From: a bacterium | GTDB taxonomy: Bacteria > Desulfobacterota > Desulfobulbia > Desulfobulbales > Desulfobulbaceae | DNA: 32,242 bases | Direction: 5' to 3' | Assembly: GCA_030538155.1 (NCBI GenBank) | Contig: JAUNUN010000034.1 | Span: 1-32,242, forward strand | Shown here: positions 1 through 8,575 of the stretch, piece by piece | Layout: each line of letters starts with the position of its first letter | Position numbering within the stretch: position 1 is the stretch's first letter | The notes under the pieces: generated by a model | The model's database searches: none | Seen by the model: only the letters and a program-made list of their open reading frames with translations | Told to the model about the DNA's origin: nothing | Made by a program: the position numbers and the translations under genes

Positions 1-3
1 AAG

Positions 4-28
4 CCTTCGCCTGAAGGCGAGGGTTTTT
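4..28 (+). terminator. Rho-independent terminator of an upstream gene
   Basis: Bases 4-11 pair with 16-23 (eight pairs including one T-G wobble) around a TGAA loop, and five T residues follow. It ends whatever transcript comes from outside the window, 27 bp before the first gene. Confidence 0.7.
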
Positions 29-54
29 CTCCCATTCCCAGAAAGAGACAATAA

Positions 55-1137
55 ATGAATAATGTTAGTTTTGATCTGAATTCTACGAATGCTTGTAAGG
101 GAGTGGCATTAATGCTGCTGCTTTGGCATCATTTATTTTATCAACACCCTGAATTCGGTCTCGTTACTTTCCATACGGCCCGGCTTGCAAAAGTGTGTGT
201 AGCGATTTTCGTCATTTTAAGTGGGTACGGTTTTTCAGAGTCGGTTAAGCACAAAAATGTAGGGCTATTTCAATTCTATAAAAACCGTCTTATTGCCATC
301 TATTCCAATTACTGGTTCATTGCGCTTATTTTTGTGTTCATCGGAGTATTCTTTATAGGCATAACCTTACAGAGTGCATTCACCAGTCATGCCTACGCTA
401 AATTCATAGTTCAAATGACAGGATTCCATAGGTTTGTGTATGACGAATATGGATATAATGCGACATGGTGGTATATGAGTGTTATCATACCCCTTATCCT
501 ACTCTTTCCATTTATTCACGATGCAGTTAAAAAGTACGGGTTATTTGCATTACTGTGCTTTTTTGCACTTCTTATTCATGAGAAACCTATTGTTCTCGTG
601 CTTAATGAATGGCTCCTTCCATTCGCTCTAGGTATATACTTGTCACAAAGAAATCATATCTCAACTATCAGCAGATGGTTAGGCACATTTGGATGGTGGC
701 GATACATTATTCTGCTCGTTGCCATTACATTAATAGCAGCGTTCAGAACCTATAGCCCATTGTTGAACGAAACGAAAATTGATTGGCTATTTGGCCTACT
801 AATAATTCTATTTACTTTCGAGTTTACCACGACAGCTCAATTGGTTAACAAGCCGCTCTACATATTAGGCGGACATCTTTTTAATGTGTTTTTGTTTCAT
901 ACATTTATTTATTATTATTTCTGGAGAGAGTTTATTTATTCATTTAATAATCCTATTCTAATATTTTTAGTTTTATTGTTCCTATGCATTGCCATATCTA
1001 AAGTCATAGAGTACGCAAAGGAGTTTATCGGCTTCTATTTTATTACCAAAAAACTCCAAGGGCTAAAAGTACCTTTAGCAATGGAAATTTCTTTCCAACA
1101 AAACACTCCAGCGGACGCTCGTATCTCGCGCCGCTGA
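55..1137 (+). CDS. Acyltransferase 3 family integral membrane protein (integron cassette gene)
   Basis: A 360-residue polytopic membrane protein. Its N-terminus has the acyltransferase-3 (OafA/NodX-like) pattern: residues about 13-25 hold the KGVALMLLLWHH segment with the paired His of TM1, followed by VAIFVILSGYGF and about nine further hydrophobic segments. Family members move acyl groups onto surface sugars or other envelope molecules; the substrate here cannot be told. The gene is visibly AT-richer than everything from 1973 on. Its last codons lie inside a 59-bp attC site (1093-1151), so it reads as the gene of an integron cassette, and foreign origin is likely. ATG 55 has AAAGAGA upstream. 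No promoter is seen in the 27 bp between it and the preceding terminator. Confidence 0.85.
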   Translation: MNNVSFDLNSTNACKGVALMLLLWHHLFYQHPEFGLVTFHTARLAKVCVAIFVILSGYGFSESVKHKNVGLFQFYKNRLIAIYSNYWFIALIFVFIGVFFIGITLQSAFTSHAYAKFIVQMTGFHRFVYDEYGYNATWWYMSVIIPLILLFPFIHDAVKKYGLFALLCFFALLIHEKPIVLVLNEWLLPFALGIYLSQRNHISTISRWLGTFGWWRYIILLVAITLIAAFRTYSPLLNETKIDWLFGLLIILFTFEFTTTAQLVNKPLYILGGHLFNVFLFHTFIYYYFWREFIYSFNNPILIFLVLLFLCIAISKVIEYAKEFIGFYFITKKLQGLKVPLAMEISFQQNTPADARISRR

Positions 1138-1151
1138 GCTTAACGTTCGGC
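1093..1151 (+). other. Integron attC recombination site (59 bp)
   Basis: The R'' box TTCCAAC (1093-1099) and R' box GTTCGGC (1145-1151) keep the AAC/GTT core. Inner arms CTCCAGCGG (1106-1114) and CCGCTGAG (1131-1138) pair over eight bases with one extra C bulged out, the extrahelical base that guides strand choice by integron integrases. The loop is about 16 nt. Size and layout match the short attC class. The R box pairing outside the core is imperfect. The site overlaps the 3' end of the acyltransferase gene. Confidence 0.75.
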
Positions 1152-1338
1152 AAAAAGACAAAGACCATCCATGAGGGGCGGAACATGCGAGCCGGGGACA
1201 ACACGGTTCCGATGCCGGAAAGGGTTCTTGCTTGTGGCTAGTCCGCTTTGCCTACGGTCACGTTTGTTCCCTTACTGGGGTTCCCCCACCCCCCTCGCCT
1301 CGACTGCCAAGCCGGCGCCGGTTACCGCTAACGTTAGA
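1146..1338 (+). other. Cassette segment with no convincing gene
   Basis: This 193-bp piece lies between the crossover point of the first attC (1145/1146) and a second core site GTTAGAC (1333-1339) in the context CTAACGTTAGAC. I see open frames of 60-89 codons but none has a family signature or a good ribosome site. I could not find an R''/L'' partner for the 1333 core site, so it is either a gene-less cassette with an atypical attC or a fusion scar between two cassettes. Confidence 0.4.
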
Positions 1339-1359
1339 CGGCTGCACGGGTAGCACAAT

Positions 1360-1813
1360 ATGGAAATCAGACCTATTAACGGGCAGGACCGCGCTGAGTG
1401 GGCCCGCATGCGCGATCTACTCTGGCCCGGAACAAAAGCCGACCATGAGGCTGAAACTCAGCAATTTTTTACTGAACCGGATGAAAGGTTCGCCACCTTA
1501 GTTCTGGCCCGCCAGGACGGGCGGCTGGGCGGTTTCATTGAGATGGGGCAGCGTGATTATGCAGAAGGATGCGCGAGTTCCCCCGGTGGCCTATCTCGAA
1601 GGGTGGTATATAGACACCGACCTTCGGCAGCAGGGATAGGGAGGGGCCTTGGTTCGGGCCGCAGAGCAACGGGCGCGAGATCAAGGACTGACAGAGATGG
1701 CGAGCGATGCTGAAATGAACAATGAGGTCGGCATCAGCGCGCACAAAGCACTCGGATACAAAGAAGAGGTGCGGATCGTGTGTTTCCGCAAAGGGCTGAA
1801 CGACGCCGTTTAA
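1360..1813 (+). pseudogene. Decayed aminoglycoside 6'-N-acetyltransferase-like (GNAT) cassette gene
   Basis: Frame 1 from ATG 1360 starts with an AAC(6')-I type N-terminus (MEIRPINGQDRAEWARMRDL, then LWPG) and runs to GCASSP. One extra C in the run 1580-1584 shifts the frame. In the next frame the rest of the family pattern follows: VAYLEGWYIDTDLRQQG, LVRAAEQRARDQGL, EMASDAEMNNE, AHKALGYKEEVRIVCFRKG, ending at TAA 1811-1813. That second frame also carries a TAG at 1637-1639 in the acetyl-CoA loop (GxGxGxA/G). With one frameshift and one nonsense codon the enzyme should be inactive. Intact members acetylate the 6' amine of aminoglycosides. It sits between a core site (1333) and attC (1808-1900), as a cassette gene does. 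Homology is recalled from the family, not searched. Confidence 0.75.
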
Positions 1814-1900
1814 CAAGGCGTTGCAGCGGAGTGTGCGCAGCGCAGTTCACGTAACTCTTCGCGAGGCCGTTCGCGCACCCGCTGAACTCAGGCGTGATGG
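1808..1900 (+). other. Integron attC recombination site (93 bp)
   Basis: R'' is GTTTAAC (1808-1814), overlapping the stop codon of the acetyltransferase remnant. Inner arms GTTGCAGCGG (1820-1829) and CCGCTGAAC (1879-1887) pair over nine bases with one bulged G. The central part pairs again (GTGCGC 1833-1838 with GCGCAC 1873-1878). The expected R' box at 1894-1900 reads GTGATGG, departing from GTTRRRY, so the far end seems damaged. It marks the right edge of the recognisable array. Confidence 0.7.
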
Positions 1901-1972
1901 CAATCTTGATTTATCAGTACGAAGTTCCGTCAACATTTCCTGATCAGCCAGTAACCATATTTTCTTCACTCC

Positions 1973-4900
1973 ATGCACCTTTCCTATCCCCCTGCCCTGC
2001 CGATTAGCGAACGTCGTGAGGAGATTGTCGCCACCATTGCGGCCAATCAATGTCTGATTCTTATCGGCGATACCGGCTCCGGCAAGACGACGCAGTTGCC
2101 CAAGATGTGTGTGGAGGCGGGGCGCGGGCAGTTAGGCATGATCGGCTGTACCCAACCACGTCGTATCGCGGCCCTGTCTGTAGCCGACCGGGTGGCCGAA
2201 GAAACAGGCGCACCCAAGCAAATCGGCTGCAAGATCCGTTTTCACGACCGCACCTCGCCGGACACCCTGATCAAATTCATGACCGATGGCGTGCTTCTGG
2301 CCGAAACCCGTGCCGACCGCCTGCTTAGTCAGTATGACACCATCATCATCGATGAGGCCCATGAACGCAGCCTGAACATCGACTTTCTTTTGGGTTATCT
2401 GAAACAACTCCTGAGCCGGCGACCGGAACTCAAGCTGATTATCTCCTCGGCCACCATCGATGCCGAGCGCTTCAGCGCCCATTTTGACAATGCGCCGGTT
2501 ATTGCCGTTTCCGGCCGCACCTATCCCATTACTACCGAATACTGGGATGATGCCGCTGATGAAGAAAATGCGGACGACATCTCCTATGTAGATCAGGCTG
2601 TAGCCGCAATCGAGAGCCTGTGCAGCCATCCGCTTGGTGGCGATATCCTTGTGTTCATGCCCACAGAGCGCGACATCAACGACACCCTGGACGGCCTCAA
2701 ACACCTGGCCGAAAGCCATGCACTGCTGCCGCTTTTCGGCCGTTTACCCGCTGCCGCGCAAAGGGCCATCTTCAAACCTGCTGCCAAGCGTAAAATCATT
2801 GTGGCCACCAATGTGGCGGAAACCTCCATTACAGTACCCGGCATCCGCTATGTGGTGGACACCGGGCTTGCCCGTATTGCCCGCTACAACCCGCGCAGCG
2901 GCACCACCAGTTTGCGTGTCAGCCGCATTTCCCAGGCCGGTTGCGAACAGCGCCGGGGGCGTTGCGGCCGTATCGGCCCGGGCACCTGCATTCGGCTCTA
3001 CAGCGAGGAGGATTACAACAGCCGCGAGGCCTTTACCCCGCCCGAAATTCAACGCTCCAATCTGGCAGAAGTTATTTTGCAGATGATGGATTTGCAGCTT
3101 GGCGACCCTGCAGCCTTTCCCTTCATCGATCCGCCGCCTGCAAACGCCCTGCGCGACGGTTACCGCCTTTTGGATGAATTGGGCGCCTTCAGCAGCAAGG
3201 CCCATGGCCCGCAGCGCCGCCTCAGTACAAGCGGGCGCTTCATGGCAAGGCTACCGCTTGACCCACGCATTGCCCGCATCATCCTGGAGGCCGGGCAGCA
3301 GCAGGCCCTGCGGGAATGTGTTGTCCTTGCGGCCGCGCTTTCCATCCAGGACCCGCGTATCCGGCCGCCGGAGCAGGAAGGCAAGGCAGATATGGCCCAC
3401 CGGGTGTTCCTGCACAAACGCTCTGATTTCCTTGGCCTTTTGGCCATCTGGGATCAGCTTTTTATCAGTGGTGAAAAAATCACCAGCTCCCAGCTCTCCC
3501 GTTTCTGCAAGAGCAACTTTCTCTCCTGGCAGCGCATGCGCGAATGGATGGATGTGCACGAACAGATTCTGCGCCTGGTACGGAGTCAGCGCCGGCTCCG
3601 CTTCAATGAAGCAGCAGCGGATTACGCCGGCGTCCACAAGTCGCTCTGCAGCGGCTTTTTGCGCAATATCTGTCAGAAAAAGGAGAAAAATATCTACCTG
3701 GCCGCAGGCGGTCGCGAGGTTGTTCTTTTCCCCGGTTCAGCCCTGTACAATAAAGGGCCGGGCTGGGCCATTGCCGCTGAATTTGTGGAAACCTCCCAGC
3801 TTTTTGCGCGCACCAATGCCGCCATCGAGCCCGAATGGCTGGAGGCCCTGGCCGGCGATCTGTGCAAACGAAGCTGGTCCGCCCCGCATTGGGAGAAAAA
3901 GAGCGGCCGGATCATGGCGCTTGAGCGGGTCAGCCTCTTTGGTTTAACCATCATCTCCGGCCGCAGGGTGGACTATGGCCGCATCAATGCGGCTACGCGG
4001 GCCGAGGCCCAGGAAATATTCATCCGCAGCGCACTCATTGAGGGTGAGCTGGGCGGCCGTTTCCCTTTTCTGGAGCATAACCTGACCCTGCGTCAACACT
4101 TTGAAGAACTGGAAGACCGGGTGCGGCGGCGCGGCATTGTGGTGGATGAAGAGGCCCTGTACGCTTTTTACTCAAGCCGCCTGGGCCCCGCCTATGACCG
4201 TTCGAGCCTGAAGCGGCTTATCCGCGATGCCGGTTCAGATCAGTTTTTGCGCCTGAGCGAGGAAGATATCTGCCGGGCCGCGCCCGACGGGGCGGAGTTG
4301 TACCGCTATCCGCCCACACTAAGAAGCGGTGGCATGGAGATTCCGCTGGAATACCATTTTTCACCCGGTGCTGAGGATGACGGCGTCAGCGCGCTTATTT
4401 CGCTGCGCCAGTTGCCCGACCTCAATCCCCAGCCCTTTGAGTGGCTGGTGCCGGGCCTTTTGCCGGAAAAGGTGCTGCAGTTGTGCAAGCGTCTGCCCAA
4501 GCGCCTGCGCCGCCTGCTGGTGCCCCTGCCCGAGGCTGTGGACAGGCTGTTGGATGGGCTGGACCAATACCAGGGTTCTTTGTACCAGGAACTGGAGCGG
4601 GTGATTTTACGACAATACCAGGTGAAGGTGGAGCGTGCCGACTGGCAGGCCGACACCCTGCCGCCCCATCTGAAAATGCGCTTTGTCTTGCAGGATGACA
4701 GCGGCCAGGTGCTGGCCCAGAGCCGTTCTTTTTCTGATCTGCTGCAAGGTCATGATGCGGTTCCTTTGGCCGAGCATACAACTCTAAGTCTGCCCGAAAC
4801 ACGCAGGGTGGAGAGTCGGAATCTGGACGGCATCGATGCGGTCATCTCCCTGCAGGCCGCGCCCGGCAAGCCTGAGCTACTGGCCTATGCCAGCTTGCAG

Positions 4901-5734
4901 GCCGACCAGGGAGGCCGCACGGTTGAACTGCACTATGTAACCAGTAAGGAGGAAAGCCGCGCCCAGATTCGGGCCGGGCTGCACCTGCTCATCACGCAGG
5001 ATCTGGCCAAGGATGCTGCCGGCCTGCGCAAGCTGTGCAAGGATGTGGTCAGTTCGCAGTCCGCCTCCTGGCTGAGTTTGGGCGCGGGTGTTTCGGCGGC
5101 CGAGTTGCAGCGCCTGCTCTTTGCCTTTGTCATTGATGCGGTTTTTGCCCTTGATATGGAAGTAATCCCCAGTCAGGACCAGTACGATGCGGCCATGGCG
5201 GCTGTGCGGCGCGAAGGACTGTTGCGGCCGGCAAGGGCGGTGCTGGAGCGGGTGGTGCAACTGGTGCGACAGCGGCGCGAACTGGCAGGCGCCATCCAGC
5301 AGTGGGCCGGACGGGCCCGGCAGGCGCGCAACTACGATGCCGGTCGTCACCAGGACTACCAGGCTGCCCTTGAGCGTATTGTTCCCAGCAATTTTCTGGA
5401 GGAACTCTCGGCTGATTCCCTACGGGAACGGGTACGCTATCTGCAAGGGCTGGCGGTACGCATTGAACGGGCCGAGCACGACCCGAAAAAGGATGCGCTC
5501 AAGGCCGAGCGCCTGCAGGGGCCGGAAAATCGGCTGAGCGAGGCGGCACGTTTTTTACGCCAGGCAGGGCACTCCAGCCAGTGCCGCGCCTGTCTCAGTG
5601 AATACAACACCATGCTTGAGGAGTTCCGCATCTCGGTCTTTGCGCCGGAACTAGGCACCAAACAACCGGTCTCGGAAAAACGGTTGCGCCAGAAATGGGC
5701 GGAAGTGGAAAACATCTGCCGCCGGGTTGAGTGA
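1973..5734 (+). CDS. hrpA: ATP-dependent RNA helicase HrpA (DEAH box)
   Basis: A 1253-residue protein close to the usual HrpA length of about 1300. The N-terminal helicase core has Walker A GDTGSGKTTQ (about residues 32-41), DEAH in IIDEAHERS (about 127), SSAT (about 160) and motif VI QRRGRCGR (about 325). The helicase-associated and OB-fold regions follow, then the long C-terminal DUF3418 region typical of bacterial HrpA, here from about residue 650. HrpA acts in the cytosol on structured mRNA and stalled ribosomes. ATG 1973 begins MHLSYPPALPISERREEI, which matches the family start, though no strong Shine-Dalgarno is seen. It is the first housekeeping-type gene after the cassette array and probably forms a unit with the transporter that follows directly. 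Confidence 0.95.
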   Translation: MHLSYPPALPISERREEIVATIAANQCLILIGDTGSGKTTQLPKMCVEAGRGQLGMIGCTQPRRIAALSVADRVAEETGAPKQIGCKIRFHDRTSPDTLIKFMTDGVLLAETRADRLLSQYDTIIIDEAHERSLNIDFLLGYLKQLLSRRPELKLIISSATIDAERFSAHFDNAPVIAVSGRTYPITTEYWDDAADEENADDISYVDQAVAAIESLCSHPLGGDILVFMPTERDINDTLDGLKHLAESHALLPLFGRLPAAAQRAIFKPAAKRKIIVATNVAETSITVPGIRYVVDTGLARIARYNPRSGTTSLRVSRISQAGCEQRRGRCGRIGPGTCIRLYSEEDYNSREAFTPPEIQRSNLAEVILQMMDLQLGDPAAFPFIDPPPANALRDGYRLLDELGAFSSKAHGPQRRLSTSGRFMARLPLDPRIARIILEAGQQQALRECVVLAAALSIQDPRIRPPEQEGKADMAHRVFLHKRSDFLGLLAIWDQLFISGEKITSSQLSRFCKSNFLSWQRMREWMDVHEQILRLVRSQRRLRFNEAAADYAGVHKSLCSGFLRNICQKKEKNIYLAAGGREVVLFPGSALYNKGPGWAIAAEFVETSQLFARTNAAIEPEWLEALAGDLCKRSWSAPHWEKKSGRIMALERVSLFGLTIISGRRVDYGRINAATRAEAQEIFIRSALIEGELGGRFPFLEHNLTLRQHFEELEDRVRRRGIVVDEEALYAFYSSRLGPAYDRSSLKRLIRDAGSDQFLRLSEEDICRAAPDGAELYRYPPTLRSGGMEIPLEYHFSPGAEDDGVSALISLRQLPDLNPQPFEWLVPGLLPEKVLQLCKRLPKRLRRLLVPLPEAVDRLLDGLDQYQGSLYQELERVILRQYQVKVERADWQADTLPPHLKMRFVLQDDSGQVLAQSRSFSDLLQGHDAVPLAEHTTLSLPETRRVESRNLDGIDAVISLQAAPGKPELLAYASLQADQGGRTVELHYVTSKEESRAQIRAGLHLLITQDLAKDAAGLRKLCKDVVSSQSASWLSLGAGVSAAELQRLLFAFVIDAVFALDMEVIPSQDQYDAAMAAVRREGLLRPARAVLERVVQLVRQRRELAGAIQQWAGRARQARNYDAGRHQDYQAALERIVPSNFLEELSADSLRERVRYLQGLAVRIERAEHDPKKDALKAERLQGPENRLSEAARFLRQAGHSSQCRACLSEYNTMLEEFRISVFAPELGTKQPVSEKRLRQKWAEVENICRRVE

Positions 5735-5742
5735 GAAGTGCC

Positions 5743-6618
5743 ATGCAAGCAAATCACTTAGGCATCTTGTGCGCCATCTGCTCGGCCCTCTTCATGGGCA
5801 CCATTGGCGTGTTTTCCCGCAAATCAGGCGCTGGGGCAGAAAGTGTGGCCTTTTATCGTCTGCTCTTTGGCGCAGGCTTTACCCTGCTCTTTCTGCTCTT
5901 CACCGGTAAGACCAGACTTGCACGGCAATGGCCGGGCTGGGCCGTGCCGGCAGGCGGGATCAGCCTGGCCGGGTTTGTGGTCTTTTATATCGAGAGCATG
6001 GCCTACACCACCATGGCCAATGCGGTCATGATGATTTATCTCGCCCCCATTGCCGCCTCGATCTACGCGCATTTTTTCCTGCAGGAAAAGATTTCGACCC
6101 GGGGCATGCTGCTGATGCTGCTCGCCCTCTTCGGCTTTGCCATGATGCTGGAATTCCGTTTGGATTTTGTCGGCAGCGGCGGCAACAACAGTGGTCAAAT
6201 GACCGGCCTGATCCTGGCCATGGCCTCCATGGTCTGTTATGCCACCTATATCCTGGTAAACCGCATCGTACCCGAGCAGGTGCATGTGTACAGCCGTGCG
6301 CTGTACCAACTCTTCGTTGGCGCGATGGTGCTTTTGCCGCTGCAGTTTTTTGCGCCTGTTGTACCCGGCTCTGCCTGGCCTTGGCTGGTGGGTGCAGGCT
6401 TTCTCCCCGGCTTTCTCGCCATTTTATGCGCAGTCGTGGCCTTAAGCCGCCTGCCCGCAGCCACCTTTGGCACCCTTGCCTACTGCGAACCGGTCGCGGT
6501 CATGCTCTTTGGCTGGTTTTTGTTTCAGGAACAGCTCAGCCCCCTGCAACTCGGCGGTGCAGCATGCATCATTGCAAGCGGTGTTGCCAGAGCCCGGCTG
6601 GATAGCCAGACCAAGTAA
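5743..6618 (+). CDS. EamA/DMT-superfamily transporter
   Basis: A protein of about 291 residues with ten predicted membrane segments arranged as two EamA repeats. The first runs from LGILCAICSALFMGTIGVFSR to the segment ending MMLEF; the second starts at GLILAMASMVCYATYILVN and ends LGGAACIIASGVARARL. Family members export or import small metabolites such as amino acids; the substrate is unknown. ATG 5743 has GAGAAG just upstream. A GTG at 5731 would overlap the hrpA stop as GTGA, so translational coupling to hrpA is possible and the start is uncertain by four codons. Confidence 0.9.
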   Translation: MQANHLGILCAICSALFMGTIGVFSRKSGAGAESVAFYRLLFGAGFTLLFLLFTGKTRLARQWPGWAVPAGGISLAGFVVFYIESMAYTTMANAVMMIYLAPIAASIYAHFFLQEKISTRGMLLMLLALFGFAMMLEFRLDFVGSGGNNSGQMTGLILAMASMVCYATYILVNRIVPEQVHVYSRALYQLFVGAMVLLPLQFFAPVVPGSAWPWLVGAGFLPGFLAILCAVVALSRLPAATFGTLAYCEPVAVMLFGWFLFQEQLSPLQLGGAACIIASGVARARLDSQTK

Positions 6619-6727
6619 AATTTCGTAAGAGCCGGCAAGTGCGGCATGCAGAAACTTCACCTAACAGCCCGTGGAAAAACTGTGGCTACGCTGTTGGCAT
6701 TTTGTGCACAACTCCCTTCCATCGATT

Positions 6728-6751
6728 GTTCCCATGCTCCAGCGTGGGAAC
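6728..6751. repeat. REP-like palindrome, copy 1
   Basis: Arms GTTCCCATGCT (6728-6738) and AGCGTGGGAAC (6741-6751) pair around CC, with one T-G wobble. It is nearly the same as the palindrome at 6928-6953. Confidence 0.75.
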
Positions 6752-6927
6752 ATATGCTCAACGCTCCTGCGTTCTGATAGATAACGCCCGCCACGCATTT
6801 CGAGGTTCAAGCTCCGCGTTTCGATATCAGTATCTGAGGTTATTCCAATTCTATATCAAAGCCTTATCTTTGCTTTTGATCTTGAACTGAAACTAAGCGA
6901 GACTGAGCGCAGATGCACCCACAGATG

Positions 6928-6953
6928 CGTTCCCACGCTGGAGCGTGGGAACG
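6928..6953. repeat. REP-like palindrome, copy 2
   Basis: Arms CGTTCCCACGCT and AGCGTGGGAACG are perfect 12-bp inverted repeats around GG. Palindromes of this type are widespread in proteobacterial intergenic DNA. Confidence 0.8.
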
Positions 6954-7055
6954 ATGAAGGCTGCTGAAGCAGGATAGACTAAATAGACGGCGGCTGGTGC
7001 AGGCATGGATTCTTCAAGGCAGGTCTGCACCGGCCGCCGGGTTAATGCTGTTTTC

Positions 7056-8249
7056 TCATGAGAAAAACAACCAGCCGCCGGCCGCACAGGCCAGCACCAC
7101 CAGCCAGGGTGGAGCTTTCCAGAAAACAAGGGCAATGAAGGCCAAGAGCGCCAGGGCGAAATCGCGTGGTGCATGGATGGCGCTGGTCCACACCGGGTGA
7201 TAGAGCGCAGCCAGCAGGATGCCGACCACGGCGGCATTGATGCCGCTCAGCGCGGCCTGCATGCGGGTGTTATGCCGCAGTTCTTCCCAAAAGGGCAGCG
7301 CGCCTGCCACTAAGAGAAATGAAGGTGCAAATACCGCAACCAGGCAGAGCATGCTGCCGAGCCGGCCGCCGGGGCCGGCCTGCATGGATGCGCCCAAAAA
7401 AGAGGCAAAGGTGAAGAGCGGCCCGGGCACGGCCTGGGCTGCGCCATAACCGGCCAGAAAGGTGTTGTTGTCTACCCAGCCGGGCAGCACCACTTCGGCC
7501 TGCAAGAGCGGCAAAACCACATGGCCGCCGCCGAAGACCAGGGAACCGGCCCGGTAAAAGGCATCGATCACGGCCATGCTTCCACCTGGGTAGATTCCGG
7601 CCAAAAGAGGCAAAATAACCAGCCCGCCCGCAAAAAGACCGAGCCAGAACAGGGCTGCCCGCCGCGAAACCGGCACCTGCATAGCCTCCCGGCCGACGGT
7701 TTGTTCCGGCTTAAAGAGCAAGAGCCCGGCCAAGCCCGCCGCCAGGATACTGCCCACCTGCATCCACACGCCCGGCACAAGCAAAAGGACAGCGGCGCAC
7801 AAGGCCATGATCGTCAGCCGCAGCCTATCCGGGCAGAGCTGCCTTGCCATGCCCCACACCGCCTGCGCCACCACGGCCACGGCCACCACCTTCAAACCCT
7901 GCAGCACTCCAGAGAGAAGGTCTGCATTGGCGGTGGCGATGCTTAAGGCAAAGATGGTCAGTACCAGGGCTGAAGGCAGGGTAAAGCCTGCCCAGGCAGC
8001 CAAAGCACCCAAATATCCCGCACGGGAAAGGCCAACTGCCAGGCCCACCTGGCTGCTGGCCGGGCCGGGCAAAAACTGGCAGAGCGCCACCATATCGGCA
8101 TAGCTCTCTTCACTCAGCCACTTTTTCCGGCTGACAAACTCTTCCCTAAAATAGCCCAGATGTGCCACCGGCCCGCCAAAGGAGGTGAGACCAAGGCGCA
8201 GAAAAACCAGGAAGACCTGCCAAGGTGTTGAACTGTTCGAGGGTGCCAT
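7056..8249 (-). CDS. chrA: Chromate transporter family (ChrA) membrane protein
   Basis: A 397-residue protein with the duplicated CHR domain of long-chain ChrA proteins. The first half begins FLVFLRLGLTSFGGPVAHLG, with REEFVSRKKWLSEESYADMVALCQFLPGPASSQVG following, the classic signature. The second half has SLVFGGGHVVLPLLQAEVV and GYGAAQAVPGPLFTFASFLG. Characterised members export chromate from the cytosol; many homologues have unproven substrates. The gene stands alone and is convergent with the EamA gene. Its stop codon lies in a perfect 16-bp palindrome (7051-7066), which sits within a larger imperfect hairpin that may act as its terminator. Confidence 0.92.
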   Translation of the reverse strand: MAPSNSSTPWQVFLVFLRLGLTSFGGPVAHLGYFREEFVSRKKWLSEESYADMVALCQFLPGPASSQVGLAVGLSRAGYLGALAAWAGFTLPSALVLTIFALSIATANADLLSGVLQGLKVVAVAVVAQAVWGMARQLCPDRLRLTIMALCAAVLLLVPGVWMQVGSILAAGLAGLLLFKPEQTVGREAMQVPVSRRAALFWLGLFAGGLVILPLLAGIYPGGSMAVIDAFYRAGSLVFGGGHVVLPLLQAEVVLPGWVDNNTFLAGYGAAQAVPGPLFTFASFLGASMQAGPGGRLGSMLCLVAVFAPSFLLVAGALPFWEELRHNTRMQAALSGINAAVVGILLAALYHPVWTSAIHAPRDFALALLAFIALVFWKAPPWLVVLACAAGGWLFFS

Positions 8250-8575
8250 TGTTGTTGCTGCGATTGTTGTTTAAGTGAGTTGGTGTGTGGATATCAATAA
8301 CAGTGCTGAACCGCTGTTCCTGCTGCCATCCGCTTAAAAACCTGATAGCCGGCGCACCTCTGTAGCACGGTTGTGTCAGGATCAGATCACAGCTTCATTA
8401 GACATGATTTCGTCCGTAGCAACGTGGTTGTACCAAATCATATCTTATTGAAATTACGATATAGAACAACAAGATTAGAACAAAGTCAGGCCCAGGCCCG
8501 GAGTGTTTGCCTTTCTCCCCATATATCAGCTATTATGCGGTTTTATTATGTATAATATGAATAAGGAGACCTGCC
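8250..8575. other. Divergent intergenic region (promoter area)
   Basis: These 326 bp separate the divergent chrA and oxidoreductase genes. The right part is AT-rich and contains TATAAT at 8551-8556, but I find no well-spaced -35 box. No gene is seen. Confidence 0.5.

Larger units (their letters stand above)
6619..7055. other. Intergenic region with REP-like palindromes
   Basis: These 437 bp between two convergent transporter genes have no supportable gene. They hold two copies of a GTTCCCAYGCT palindrome (listed separately) and, at about 6846-6872, a stretch TATCAAAGCCTTATCT resembling the start of the dispersed repeat at 22045 and 28970. Confidence 0.6.

Noticed and set aside
4422..4802. 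Long open frames on both strands inside hrpA (for example 4422-4802 minus and 4441-4698 plus)
   Set aside because: Shadow frames of a GC-rich gene; Pro/Ala/Gly/Arg-rich products without family motifs, while the hrpA frame is continuous.
7026..7080. Hairpin around the chrA stop as a riboswitch or attachment site
   Set aside because: It is a simple palindrome at the gene end and is better explained as a terminator-like structure.
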